A DNA stretch of 64,000 nucleotides, taken from assembly GCA_002708265.1 (NCBI GenBank), contig PANA01000005.1:240216-304215 (forward strand), in the 5' to 3' direction. The DNA is from Legionellales bacterium. Lineage in GTDB: Bacteria > Pseudomonadota > Gammaproteobacteria > Berkiellales > Berkiellaceae. Within the stretch, counting starts at the first letter, position 1. Each line of letters opens with the position of its first letter. Position numbers and translations under genes: made by a program. Below the pieces are notes generated by a model, which was given only the letters and a program-made list of their open reading frames with translations, did not search any database and had not been told where the DNA came from. This document shows positions 26,753 through 35,209 of this stretch, in pieces.

Positions 26753-27166
26753 ATGGTTGTTGAAGGACTATCTATACTGGCGATTGGCACAGTTGGAGGC
26801 AGCATGTTTTTTTGGCGTCGCAACAGAACAAATAAAACTCACTCTGAAAATGAGGAAACTGCTAAAGCAGCCCCTGAATTACCACAAACGCTCTATGACA
26901 GAATGTGTAGACTGTTTGGAGCTGCTAGCTCAAGAGATAGGCTGAATGATATTGCTCAAACAGATGAAACCAAAAAGCTGGTGGTTTTATTTGGTGATGA
27001 CGGTAAGCCGCATGTGGTCGATCCTAAAAATCCACGCCTAGTATTTTCCCAATTTTCTGATTCTTCTGAGAAATGCCGTGGACTAGATACAGATGATATG
27101 ACAGAACGCGATCTGTTAGGGGCCGATGCTGTCGATCTCCCCTCTACCGGACCACGCGCTCGATAA
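26753..27166 (+). CDS. Small membrane-anchored hypothetical protein
   Basis: The 137-residue product begins with one hydrophobic segment (about residues 3-20, GLSILAIGTVGGSMFFW) followed by RRNR, which fits an inner-membrane anchor with the rest in the cytoplasm. The remainder is polar and I do not recognise it. GGAGAG close before the ATG supports this frame over an overlapping one starting at 26607. It follows the NagB/PIG-L gene by 88 bases and ends four bases from the convergent galU stop. Confidence 0.7.
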   Translation: MVVEGLSILAIGTVGGSMFFWRRNRTNKTHSENEETAKAAPELPQTLYDRMCRLFGAASSRDRLNDIAQTDETKKLVVLFGDDGKPHVVDPKNPRLVFSQFSDSSEKCRGLDTDDMTERDLLGADAVDLPSTGPRAR

Positions 27167-27170
27167 AAGC

Positions 27171-28040
27171 CTAGACAGTACTCTTTTCTGTCTGGAGCTG
27201 TTTAGCGAGCCATGCTTTCCACTCTGCTCCAACTTCAGGGTGACTTAATCCATAGGTTAATGTTGCCTTGAGGTAATCAAGCTTATTACCACAATCAAAT
27301 CGCTGCCCTTCAATTGCGATGGCATCAAAGTTATGGGTTGATAGGCTGGCCGACAACGCGTCAGTCAATTGAATTTCACCGCCTGCACCCGGTAAAGTTT
27401 TTTCCAAAGTTGAGAATAACGACCCTGGTAAAACATATCTCCCGACGACACCGAGGTTAGAGGGAGCCACTTCTGGTTGAGGTTTTTCAACTATCTGTTC
27501 TATACGACCTTCAGATGCCGCTTTTACAATACCGTACTGATGGGTTTTACTTTTGGGGACTGGCGTCACTGCGATAGTGTAATGTTTTGTTCTTTCATAG
27601 TGGTCTACCAGTTGCTTTAGAGCACCGGTATTGGCTTTAATGAGGTCATCGGCTAATAAAACAGCAAAATCTTCTTCTCCAACGACTTCTTTAGCACACA
27701 ATATTGCATGCCCTAACCCAAGCGCCTCTTCTTGCCGAACATAGATACAGCGAACCCCTTTAGGAGTAATATTTTTAATCGCATCTAACTCTTTTGCCTT
27801 TCCATTTTTTCTTAGCCGGTATTCAAGCTCGAAATTACTATCAAAGTGATCTTCAATCGCCCGTTTTGCACTGGAAGTGACAAAGATAAGCTCTCGAATT
27901 CCTGCTTCTATAGCTTCCTCAACGGCATATTGGATCACTGGTTTATCGACGATTGGCAGCATTTCTTTTGGGTTTGCTTTTGTCGCTGGTAAAAACCGTG
28001 TCCCTAATCCTGCAACTGGAAAAACTGCTTTCGTTATCAT
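27171..28040 (-). CDS. galU: UTP-glucose-1-phosphate uridylyltransferase
   Basis: GalU makes UDP-glucose from UTP and glucose-1-phosphate for surface polysaccharide and lipopolysaccharide. The 289 residues are full length. They begin with the nucleotide-binding PVAGLGTRFLPATKANPKEM, followed by DKPVIQYAVEEA, the LLADDL motif near residue 130 and VEKPQPEVAPSN. AGGAG six bases before the ATG supports the start. It lies ten bases downstream of the dehydratase gene and probably shares its transcript with the two polysaccharide genes. Confidence 0.97.
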   Translation of the reverse strand: MITKAVFPVAGLGTRFLPATKANPKEMLPIVDKPVIQYAVEEAIEAGIRELIFVTSSAKRAIEDHFDSNFELEYRLRKNGKAKELDAIKNITPKGVRCIYVRQEEALGLGHAILCAKEVVGEEDFAVLLADDLIKANTGALKQLVDHYERTKHYTIAVTPVPKSKTHQYGIVKAASEGRIEQIVEKPQPEVAPSNLGVVGRYVLPGSLFSTLEKTLPGAGGEIQLTDALSASLSTHNFDAIAIEGQRFDCGNKLDYLKATLTYGLSHPEVGAEWKAWLAKQLQTEKSTV

Positions 28041-28050
28041 TTAATGCTCC

Positions 28051-29934
28051 TTATTCTACAATGGCATGTGCTGGTTTAGAGGCGCAGGTTGCCATTTCAC
28101 TTGCTTCAAATTCAGGGACTAATTCAGCGAATGTTTCTAAAAGAGACAGCTCATTATATTGCTTAATCCCGTACTCGATCTGAGCAATCCACCGCTCAGG
28201 AGACATTCCTTCTTCACGACATTGAAGCCGCATAATTTTAGGGTGTTCTGTTTTTGTTAACTGTTCTTTTTCATGAAAAAGCTCTTCGGTAATTTTTTCA
28301 CCAGGACGCAGTCCCGTAAATCGTATTTCAACTTCTGTTCCGATCTCTTTACCTGACAGCTTAATCATCTGTTCTGCCAAATATCGAATAGAAACTGGCT
28401 CACCCATGTCTAACATGTAAATCTCACCGCCAGAAGATAAACAAGCGGCTTGAAGAATCAACTGTGATGCTTCTGGTATTGTCATAAAGAATCTGGTGAC
28501 GTTAGGATGAGTCACGGTTAAAGGTCCCCCTTTTTTCAGCTGACTTTTAAAAATTTCAACAACTGAACCTCGAGAGCCTAGTACATTTCCAAAGCGTACA
28601 ACTGTAAATAAGGTTGAACCATAATTCCCTAATGCTTGACACAGGCGCTCTGCAATCCGTTTGCTAGCCCCCATCACGTTTGTTGGATTTACGGCTTTAT
28701 CAGTTGAAACCAGCACAAACTGGCTCACTTGGTGTTTAAGTGCCGCCCTAGCCATTGTGTAAGTGCCCAAAACATTATTTTTAGCAGCTTCTCTAATTTG
28801 TCCTTCCAAAATAGGCACGTGCTTGTAGGCAGCAGCATGGAAAATGGTATCTACTCGATAGCGGTTAAATAAGTCATCAACTGCTTTTTGATCGCCAACA
28901 TCCATTAAGCGACAAATGAGCTCACAACTGGAAGAACATTTTAAGCGCAGCTCTCGCTCAAGGTTAAACAAGTTGTATTCGGAGGTATCAACAATAATAA
29001 GACGCTGAGGTCTTTGGCTTAAGATTTGTCGACACAATTCTGACCCAATTGAGCCACCCCCACCAGTCACTAAGATACTATTCCCAGCTAAATGCTGACC
29101 AATTTTACGCCAATCCAGCTCTATTGGATCTCGCCCTAGCAGGTCATCCAAATTGATTTCGCGCAGTTGGCCCACGGTGACAAGCCCTTGCATAATATCC
29201 CCAACCGCAGGCAAAGTCCTTACAGGACACTGCGTTGTTTCACAGATACTCACTAAACGGCGCATCTCCCCAGCTGTTGCTGAAGGTATCGCAATTAATA
29301 TGAGCTCAACTGAAAAGCGTTTTACCACGTCTGGAATGTCTTCTGTCCCACCAACAATCCTCAGACCATACAATTCTCTACCAATATGCCTTTGAGCATC
29401 ATCAACAAATGCAACCGGCACAAACTCTGATGATTTATTTCGAAGCAAGTCTCTGGCAAGACTCTCTCCAGCCTTCCCAGCACCGATAATCAGCACCCGG
29501 GTACCATTTAGCGTAAAGCCTGCTCGGTCTTTCAGCCAGCGAATGGTTAATCGCGCACCACACAAAGCCATGGTCAATAACATCCCGTACAGTAAAAACA
29601 CAGAACGGGGTATATTTTCACCTCTAGAGAGCAAAAAGAAGCACAATACTGACAGCAATAACCCACAAGTAACCGCTTTTAGGATTCTTGTTAGATCAGG
29701 TAGTGAGGCAAATCGCCACATGCCTCGATACAAGCCAAAGTACCAATAAGAAAGTGTTTGGAGGATAAAAACAACGGGAAAAATCATGATCGCAGGCTCA
29801 AGGACGACCGCGGGTATGGTTTCAAAGTTATATCGAAACCAGTAGGCACCAAACCAAGCAAAAGGGATCATTAATGAATCGTGAATAAAGGCAACCGCCT
29901 GTGCAGGTAAAAAGCGCCTCCGAGCTAACCACAT
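28051..29934 (-). CDS. Membrane nucleoside-diphosphate-sugar 4,6-dehydratase (WbpM/CapD family)
   Basis: The 627 residues have four or five membrane helices in the first 150, a Rossmann fold with LIIGAGKAGESLARDLL, and a second, catalytic Rossmann domain starting VTGGGGSIGSELCRQI. The active-site segment VMGASKR has Met at the position of the usual Tyr, with the Lys kept, as in WbpM and FlaA1-type dehydratases. Such enzymes convert UDP-GlcNAc to a 4-keto-6-deoxy sugar, a first step to rare amino sugars in O-antigen or capsule. The ATG has AGGAT upstream. It follows the WecA-type transferase, forming the end of a polysaccharide locus. Confidence 0.93.
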   Translation of the reverse strand: MWLARRRFLPAQAVAFIHDSLMIPFAWFGAYWFRYNFETIPAVVLEPAIMIFPVVFILQTLSYWYFGLYRGMWRFASLPDLTRILKAVTCGLLLSVLCFFLLSRGENIPRSVFLLYGMLLTMALCGARLTIRWLKDRAGFTLNGTRVLIIGAGKAGESLARDLLRNKSSEFVPVAFVDDAQRHIGRELYGLRIVGGTEDIPDVVKRFSVELILIAIPSATAGEMRRLVSICETTQCPVRTLPAVGDIMQGLVTVGQLREINLDDLLGRDPIELDWRKIGQHLAGNSILVTGGGGSIGSELCRQILSQRPQRLIIVDTSEYNLFNLERELRLKCSSSCELICRLMDVGDQKAVDDLFNRYRVDTIFHAAAYKHVPILEGQIREAAKNNVLGTYTMARAALKHQVSQFVLVSTDKAVNPTNVMGASKRIAERLCQALGNYGSTLFTVVRFGNVLGSRGSVVEIFKSQLKKGGPLTVTHPNVTRFFMTIPEASQLILQAACLSSGGEIYMLDMGEPVSIRYLAEQMIKLSGKEIGTEVEIRFTGLRPGEKITEELFHEKEQLTKTEHPKIMRLQCREEGMSPERWIAQIEYGIKQYNELSLLETFAELVPEFEASEMATCASKPAHAIVE

Positions 29935-29951
29935 AATTATATCCTTATTAT

Positions 29952-30932
29952 TTATTGTCTCGGTTGTTTATATTCAATAGCCCCCAATATGCTTAGTCCA
30001 ATGAAAAGACCTAAAAGCGTCGCTATTTGGGGTGAAAAATATCCTAAAAATGCAAAACTGGCAAAAACTATTAATACAGTATTCACTATCAGAAGACCAA
30101 CCAGCAGTTGACCATGAGACCAGCCAGACTGATGGAGACGCTGATAGGCGTGCGTTTTATGTGCTTGTGTAATGCTTTCGCGATTTAAAACGCGACGGAG
30201 TAAGGTAACGCTGGCATCCAGCCAAAAGCAAGTTGATAATAAAATCCAATAAAGCCAGTTAACATTTGTATTGAATGCGGTATACAGGGTCATCATGGCA
30301 ATAAAAAAACCGAGAAAGGTACTCCCCACGTCTCCCATAAATATTTTTGCTTTGGGAAGGTTGAATACCAAAAAGCCAGCAACACAGGCACTTAAACTAA
30401 AACACAGCATCGCCAGCAACGTTTCATGGCTTGCTTGAAAGAGAACCCCCATCGGGGTCAAAATACTGATGGCTTCTAGTGCTGCCAAGCCGTCTGTACC
30501 ATCCATAAAATTATAGAGGTTCAAAAACCAGACGATTCCTAATAAGGCAAAGGGCGATACCCCTATGGGCCAAGGCGCTATTGAAAATAGCGTTAATCCG
30601 ACTAGACCAACTGTAGCAATAATAAGCTGCGTTAATAGCCGCATTTTCGCACTGAGTGACAGCCAGTCATCAACAAAAGAAAGGACACTGATCCCGATTG
30701 AGCAACACAGGGTAGTCAAAAGCGGCAAAGAAAAGGGGGTGTTATAGCAGGAGACAAGCCCGAGCAAAGAAAATACCAATACAAAACCAAGCCCCCCTCC
30801 CCGAGGTGTAGCGATAACATGGGAGGAGCGTTCATTTGGAATATCAATTAACCCTTTCGCCAGTGCTAAGCGACGCACTTGCCATACGGCACCTAGGCTG
30901 ACAGAAAAAAGAACTAGGTACTCCATTACCAC
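29952..30932 (-). CDS. MraY/WecA/WbpL-family glycosyl-phosphate transferase
   Basis: The 326-residue polytopic protein belongs to the group that transfers a sugar phosphate to undecaprenyl phosphate to start O-antigen or a related chain. Conserved cytoplasmic motifs are DDWLSLSAKMRLLTQ, NLYNFMDGTDGLAALE (the Mg-binding Asp pair), FMGDVGSTFLGFF and the His in HAYQRLHQSGWSHGQ. About ten membrane helices fit the hydrophobicity. The GTG at 30932 has GGAG eight bases upstream and is preferred over the ATG at 30926. It precedes the dehydratase gene, so both act on the same lipid-linked sugar. Whether it is WecA- or WbpL-like in donor choice is not visible. Confidence 0.92.
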   Translation of the reverse strand: MVMEYLVLFSVSLGAVWQVRRLALAKGLIDIPNERSSHVIATPRGGGLGFVLVFSLLGLVSCYNTPFSLPLLTTLCCSIGISVLSFVDDWLSLSAKMRLLTQLIIATVGLVGLTLFSIAPWPIGVSPFALLGIVWFLNLYNFMDGTDGLAALEAISILTPMGVLFQASHETLLAMLCFSLSACVAGFLVFNLPKAKIFMGDVGSTFLGFFIAMMTLYTAFNTNVNWLYWILLSTCFWLDASVTLLRRVLNRESITQAHKTHAYQRLHQSGWSHGQLLVGLLIVNTVLIVFASFAFLGYFSPQIATLLGLFIGLSILGAIEYKQPRQ

Positions 30933-30943
30933 TAATGAGACTC

Positions 30944-31636
30944 CTACAACTCGCTTAACAGCGATGTGACCACTGCCATGGGCTCTTCAGCCTGAGTAAC
31001 TGGTCTTCCTACCACCAAGTAATCCGCCCCGAGTGCTACTGCCTCATTAGGCGTAACGATGCGAGATTGGTCATCAACTGGGGCATCCTTGGGCCTAATT
31101 CCTGGACAAATGGTTAAGAAACCGCTTTCTGTTGCTGCTTTGATATCTGGGCTTTCTTGAGCACTACAAACAACACCATCTAGCTGAGCCTGATGTGCCA
31201 GGCGCGCTAGTTTTAAAGCAAGCTCTTGAGGGGACATTTGAATCCCTAGCGTTGCCAGTTGGTGTGCGTCCATGCTCGTCAAAACCGTTACCCCTATCAA
31301 CAGTGGGCCCCGACCTTTAGGAAGCGCCTCTCTGGCCATGGAGAGCATTTTCTCCCCTCCTAGGGTATGAACGTTTACCATCCAAACCCCTAAGCGCCTG
31401 GCGGCCTCAAGGGCCTTAGCCACAGTGCTAGGAATATCGTGAAACTTCAAATCTAAGAAAATCTCAAAATTTTTGTCTTGTAGCCATTGAAGAAAGGCAG
31501 GACCATGATCGGTAAACATTTGTTTACCCACCTTTAACCGACATAAAGTAGGATCTAACTTTTGGGCGAGTGCTTTGGCTTGTTCAAGTGCCTCATAAGG
31601 AAAATCAAAAGCAATAATAAGTTTTTTATCTTCCAT
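30944..31636 (-). CDS. pyrF: Orotidine 5'-phosphate decarboxylase
   Basis: PyrF makes UMP from orotidine monophosphate, the last step of pyrimidine synthesis. The 230 residues are full length. FLDLKFHDIP holds the Lys/Asp catalytic network, and TVLTSMD and YLVVGRPVT hold the phosphate-binding loops. It lies between lapB and the polysaccharide genes on the same strand, as in many gammaproteobacteria for the lapB-pyrF pair. Confidence 0.97.
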   Translation of the reverse strand: MEDKKLIIAFDFPYEALEQAKALAQKLDPTLCRLKVGKQMFTDHGPAFLQWLQDKNFEIFLDLKFHDIPSTVAKALEAARRLGVWMVNVHTLGGEKMLSMAREALPKGRGPLLIGVTVLTSMDAHQLATLGIQMSPQELALKLARLAHQAQLDGVVCSAQESPDIKAATESGFLTICPGIRPKDAPVDDQSRIVTPNEAVALGADYLVVGRPVTQAEEPMAVVTSLLSEL

Positions 31637-31693
31637 TAGTTATTCAGTTTCCATAGAGCTGATTCAGATACGGAATTATACCATGAATCAGGG

Positions 31694-32863
31694 TTACTCG
31701 CCCTCTAAGCCCTGGATGGGCTTGATAACCGACCACTCGTGGCAACTGGGACACTGCCAAAGGAGTGTTTTGCTGGAAAAACCACAAGACTCACATCTAT
31801 AAATGGGTTTTTCAGCCAGGAGCTGTTCGACTAGGTCATGAAGAACCAGGAGTTCACGATGCGGTCCCCCATCATTTAGGCGAGACATATGATACTCAAT
31901 TAGGTGCTTTATCCCTCGTATAGATGGATAGTGCTTTAGATGCTCTGTAACGGCATTAGCGGCCCGCTCACCGTTGCCGGTATGAGATAGTCGATGAGCA
32001 TTAGCAAGAACAACACTGGTACTAGGACTAGCCTCCAGCAAACCTTCAAGATAGGTAGCCAATTGGTTTTCTTGTTTAAGAGCAATAAAGCACGCACAAA
32101 TATCCCCAATAACCTCAGGCAGGTAAGCTTCACATTGATACTGAACTTGCTTATAAGAACGCAAGGCTGTTTTATAATGCCCGCCAGCGACTTCAATACG
32201 CCCTAATAAGATACTCGCTCTAACACAATTGGGATCTGAATTAAGAGCATTTTTAATATGTTTTAGTGCCCCTCTATTATCGTTTTGATGGAGTGCTAGT
32301 TGTGCTTTTTCGCAATAGTAATGTGCAATGGCTTTACCCAATGGCTGTCCAGTACTCAATTGAAACTGCTTAGCGATTTCGATGGCCCTATCCCAGTCTT
32401 TTTCCCGTTCAAAAATATGAATTAAATGGCGCTGTGCGTCACTTTTTTCAACGGTTGCCATCTCTATTAATTCGAGAAATAAGTTTTCAGCGCGATCTAA
32501 CACTCCTGCACTTAAGTAATCTTCTCCAAGCGCTAATAAGGCTCGAGATCTTTGTTCGCGGGTAAGTGAAGGACGCGCAATCAGATTTTGATGAATCTGT
32601 ATGGCCTTATCAACCTCGCCTCTTCTTCGGAACAGGTTTCCGAGCGTCATGGTGGTATCTACGGTCTCCGGGCTCAAATCCAACATCTGAATAAATGCCT
32701 CAACGGCTTTATCCGTTTGCTCGTTGACGAGGTAGTTAACCCCGGCGTAGTAACTAGCAGAAAAAGAAGGTGAGTCCGGTTGCGCTTGTCGATATCTCGT
32801 GCCCCATTTCCATCCGAACCATACGGCCAAGGGTAGCGCGCCAACCAAGAGTTCTGTTTTCAA
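31694..32863 (-). CDS. lapB: Lipopolysaccharide assembly protein B
   Basis: LapB (YciM) regulates LpxC proteolysis and so the lipopolysaccharide level at the inner membrane. The 389 residues show an N-terminal hydrophobic anchor (LLVGALPLAVWFGW), a chain of TPR units, and a C-terminal rubredoxin-like metal site with CESCGF and CPSC. The start is a TTG at 32863, supported by AGGG six bases upstream, with no in-frame ATG before the anchor. It is followed by pyrF and preceded by lapA, 14 bases apart. Confidence 0.96.
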   Translation of the reverse strand: MKTELLVGALPLAVWFGWKWGTRYRQAQPDSPSFSASYYAGVNYLVNEQTDKAVEAFIQMLDLSPETVDTTMTLGNLFRRRGEVDKAIQIHQNLIARPSLTREQRSRALLALGEDYLSAGVLDRAENLFLELIEMATVEKSDAQRHLIHIFEREKDWDRAIEIAKQFQLSTGQPLGKAIAHYYCEKAQLALHQNDNRGALKHIKNALNSDPNCVRASILLGRIEVAGGHYKTALRSYKQVQYQCEAYLPEVIGDICACFIALKQENQLATYLEGLLEASPSTSVVLANAHRLSHTGNGERAANAVTEHLKHYPSIRGIKHLIEYHMSRLNDGGPHRELLVLHDLVEQLLAEKPIYRCESCGFSSKTLLWQCPSCHEWSVIKPIQGLEGE

Positions 32864-32877
32864 GGTATCCCTGTCCT

Positions 32878-33150
32878 TTAATAATTCGTCATGCCTTTAT
32901 GGCTTTCATTGCACTTCGCTAGTTGAGACTTGAGTCGACGATTCGCTATGCTGTGCCGAAATAAGGAACCTGAAAATACAAACCCTGCCAGCATTGCTCC
33001 CAATGCAAAAGCGACAAGAATAATAGCGACTAAGGGAATACTTACCTCGCCCAGAATATAGTTTAGCTGGACAACTTGTGCGTTTAGCATTGCAAAAGCC
33101 GCCACCAATAAAGCAATCGATAGTGCTATCAGGAGAATAATGACTCTCAC
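32878..33150 (-). CDS. lapA: Lipopolysaccharide assembly protein A
   Basis: The 90-residue protein has two membrane segments and a short C-terminal helix, as in the LapA domain family (formerly YciS), which works with LapB. The start is a GTG at 33150 with GGAGG seven bases before it. The pair lapA-lapB is the usual order. Confidence 0.93.
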   Translation of the reverse strand: MRVIILLIALSIALLVAAFAMLNAQVVQLNYILGEVSIPLVAIILVAFALGAMLAGFVFSGSLFRHSIANRRLKSQLAKCNESHKGMTNY

Positions 33151-33495
33151 TCAAGTTCCTCCAAGGTAAATGTTATTAACACTCACTTTTGTTTAATAAG
33201 CTTGACGTATGATCAGTACAAACACTCTTCACTCTAAACAAAACCAAGAGCGATGCATCAAATTTAGCCGTCTCAGTAGAGTATCAAAAGAACGGGTGAA
33301 GGTTCCCTTCTTATTTGTCTTTCAAACAAAATTGAATGAATATTCATGGTATCGGATATAAGTGAATTAACAGTATCACAGTCACACATAATGCGCATCA
33401 TTATGCAAAATTTCAGGTTTAAGGCGCTGAGCCTGACTTGAAGTTATCTGCGCATTTGTTAGCCTTAAATAAAACAAACACAGAGGAAAACGATT
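33151..33495. other. Intergenic region between lapA and dps
   Basis: About 345 bases with no gene. I see a 12-base palindrome ATGAATATTCAT (about 33335-33346) and an inverted repeat CATAATG/CATTATG (33387-33405), which could be operators for dps. I see no ihfB remnant, tRNA or repeat. The divergent promoters for lapA and dps should be here but none is clear enough to call. Confidence 0.6.
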
Positions 33496-33969
33496 ATGTC
33501 ACCTGCGCAAATAGCGTTGACTCAAGACGAAGTTAATCATTCTACCACTGTCTTAAGCCAGTCATTAGCGAATGCTTATTCTCTATATATGCTTACTTTA
33601 AACATTCATTGGAATTTAGAGTCTAGTGAATTTATTTCGCTACACAAATTCCTTGAAGAGCAATATAATGACTTAAAAGATCAAGTAGACGATCTAGCAG
33701 AAAGAATACGGTCGTTGGGCCAGAACCCGCCCAGTGGTCTAAAAAAGATGTACGAACAATCTGAGTTATCACACAACGAGGCAATTTCTGATTTTACTGA
33801 AGCGTTGCTAGTACTGAGTGAACAGTTTAAAACGCAAATTAGTTCTATGAGACAAGGTATTAAACAATTACAGGAGGAAACCGATTTTGGAACGGTTGAT
33901 TTATTAACCGCCATCTTACAAAAAAATGAAAAGTCCTTATGGATGATTACCAGTCATTTTAAAAAGTAA
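33496..33969 (+). CDS. dps: Dps-family ferritin-like protein
   Basis: The 157 residues form a Dps-type four-helix bundle that stores iron and protects DNA from peroxide. The signature NIHWNLES, then the helix HKFLEEQYNDLKDQVDDLAERI, holds the His and Asp/Glu ligands of the ferroxidase site shared between subunits. SLGQNPPSG follows in the usual place. The ATG has AGAGGA upstream. It starts a three-gene set with two BON-domain proteins on the plus strand, between lapA and rpsA. Confidence 0.93.
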   Translation: MSPAQIALTQDEVNHSTTVLSQSLANAYSLYMLTLNIHWNLESSEFISLHKFLEEQYNDLKDQVDDLAERIRSLGQNPPSGLKKMYEQSELSHNEAISDFTEALLVLSEQFKTQISSMRQGIKQLQEETDFGTVDLLTAILQKNEKSLWMITSHFKK

Positions 33970-34008
33970 CTTTGACAATTCGTTTAAGCAGTACAATTGG
34001 AGGCTACA

Positions 34009-34554
34009 ATGACTATTCAATACAAAAAATCTTTACTACCAACAACACTACTTCTATCCGCAGCTCTCTTCGCTGGTGCTGCCAGTGCAGACATAGCAAG
34101 TAAAGCATCTGATACCGCTATTACTGGTGAAGTCACCGCTAACTTAGTGGGTGGAAAATACGTGCCCTACAAAGATGTAAAAGTCTCCACTAAAGATAAT
34201 GTTGTCTACTTATCTGGAACGGTTGATACAACGCTTGAGTATCAAGACATCATTCAATTGGCCCTTGATGCTGACGGTGATATTGCGGAAGTAAATACTG
34301 ATAATTTCACTGTTAAAAAAAGCTCAGATCTGTTACAAGATATATTTATAAGCATGAAGCTTAGAAACAAAATTTTAGCCGCTGCTTTTAAAAATGATAT
34401 TAGCAGCTCTAAAAATGTCCATTTAGAGACAACGGATGGAAAAGTCTTTGTAACTGGCCAAGTTAAAAACAAAGAGGACATTAAAAAAATTGGCCAAATA
34501 ATTGAAGATACCAAAGGGGTTAAAAACATAGATAACCGATTAGGCGTTGCCTAA
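34009..34554 (+). CDS. Exported BON-domain protein 1
   Basis: The 181-residue protein begins with a signal peptide ending in ASA (MTIQYKKSLLPTTLLL, then AGAASA). Two BON-type units follow, with strands such as VYLSGTV and VFVTGQV and helices ending in VKNIDNRL. BON domains bind membranes in the periplasm and occur in OsmY-like stress proteins. The ATG at 34009 is chosen because GGAGGC precedes it. It lies 39 bases after dps and 58 before the second BON gene. Confidence 0.9.
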   Translation: MTIQYKKSLLPTTLLLSAALFAGAASADIASKASDTAITGEVTANLVGGKYVPYKDVKVSTKDNVVYLSGTVDTTLEYQDIIQLALDADGDIAEVNTDNFTVKKSSDLLQDIFISMKLRNKILAAAFKNDISSSKNVHLETTDGKVFVTGQVKNKEDIKKIGQIIEDTKGVKNIDNRLGVA

Positions 34555-34612
34555 ATGCATAGAGTTTAGGCATTGCTTAGAAGGATTTTTACATTGCTAA
34601 GAGGATTTAGCT

Positions 34613-35149
34613 ATGAAATGCAAAACTCAATTATGCACAATGGTTGTACTAACAACACTACTCGCAAACAGTGGGCTGGCTTTTGCTAGCCCACCTCCCG
34701 TCACCGAAGATAATATTATTGCCGCTGAAGTTTGTAACAATCTCATTCACGAACACCATATGCCTTATAAAGACCTTCACATTTCCACATGTGATGACGT
34801 CGTATGTATTTCTGGTGAAATAAAAACTGAACTTGAGATGCAGGAAATAATAGATATTGCACAAAATAGTGATAAACGTATCAAGTTCATTGATGCTCAT
34901 GATTTACACGTCGAAAAAAGTCATAACCACGTTAAAGATCTTATAACGGAGAGAAGGATTAAAAACCGTATCCTTCAAGCCAAGGCGGCAGGTCAAGTCG
35001 ATGTTCATGATGATATCTTATTAGAATGTAAAAACGGGTATGTTCATGTTGCAGGGCATGTCGCTACAGCAGATGATATGGCTCGAGTAATCGATATCAT
35101 ATCTGAGCAAAAAGGAATCAAAGAAATCGATAATCATATGCATGTTTAA
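34613..35149 (+). CDS. Exported BON-domain protein 2
   Basis: The 178-residue protein is a paralogue of BON protein 1, with a signal peptide (MKCKTQLCTMVVLTTLLANSGL) and two BON-type units (VVCISGEI and VHVAGHV). It has more Cys and His than its neighbour, four Cys in the mature part, so disulphides or metal binding are possible. GAGG eight bases before the ATG supports the start. A rho-independent terminator follows. Confidence 0.88.
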   Translation: MKCKTQLCTMVVLTTLLANSGLAFASPPPVTEDNIIAAEVCNNLIHEHHMPYKDLHISTCDDVVCISGEIKTELEMQEIIDIAQNSDKRIKFIDAHDLHVEKSHNHVKDLITERRIKNRILQAKAAGQVDVHDDILLECKNGYVHVAGHVATADDMARVIDIISEQKGIKEIDNHMHV

Positions 35150-35160
35150 AAATTGCACAT

Positions 35161-35191
35161 AAAAAAAACGGCGCATATAGCGCCGTTTTTT
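35161..35191. terminator. Bidirectional rho-independent terminator
   Basis: CGGCGC-ATATA-GCGCCG is flanked by an A run on the left and a T run on the right, so it ends both the BON transcript and the convergent rpsA transcript. Confidence 0.9.
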
Positions 35192-35209
35192 ATGAGGATG
35201 TCTTTACTT

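Noticed and set aside
26607-26945. Overlapping frame for the small membrane protein
   Set aside because: It lacks a binding site at its start and runs into the NagB/PIG-L gene; the frame at 26753 has GGAGAG and a membrane anchor.
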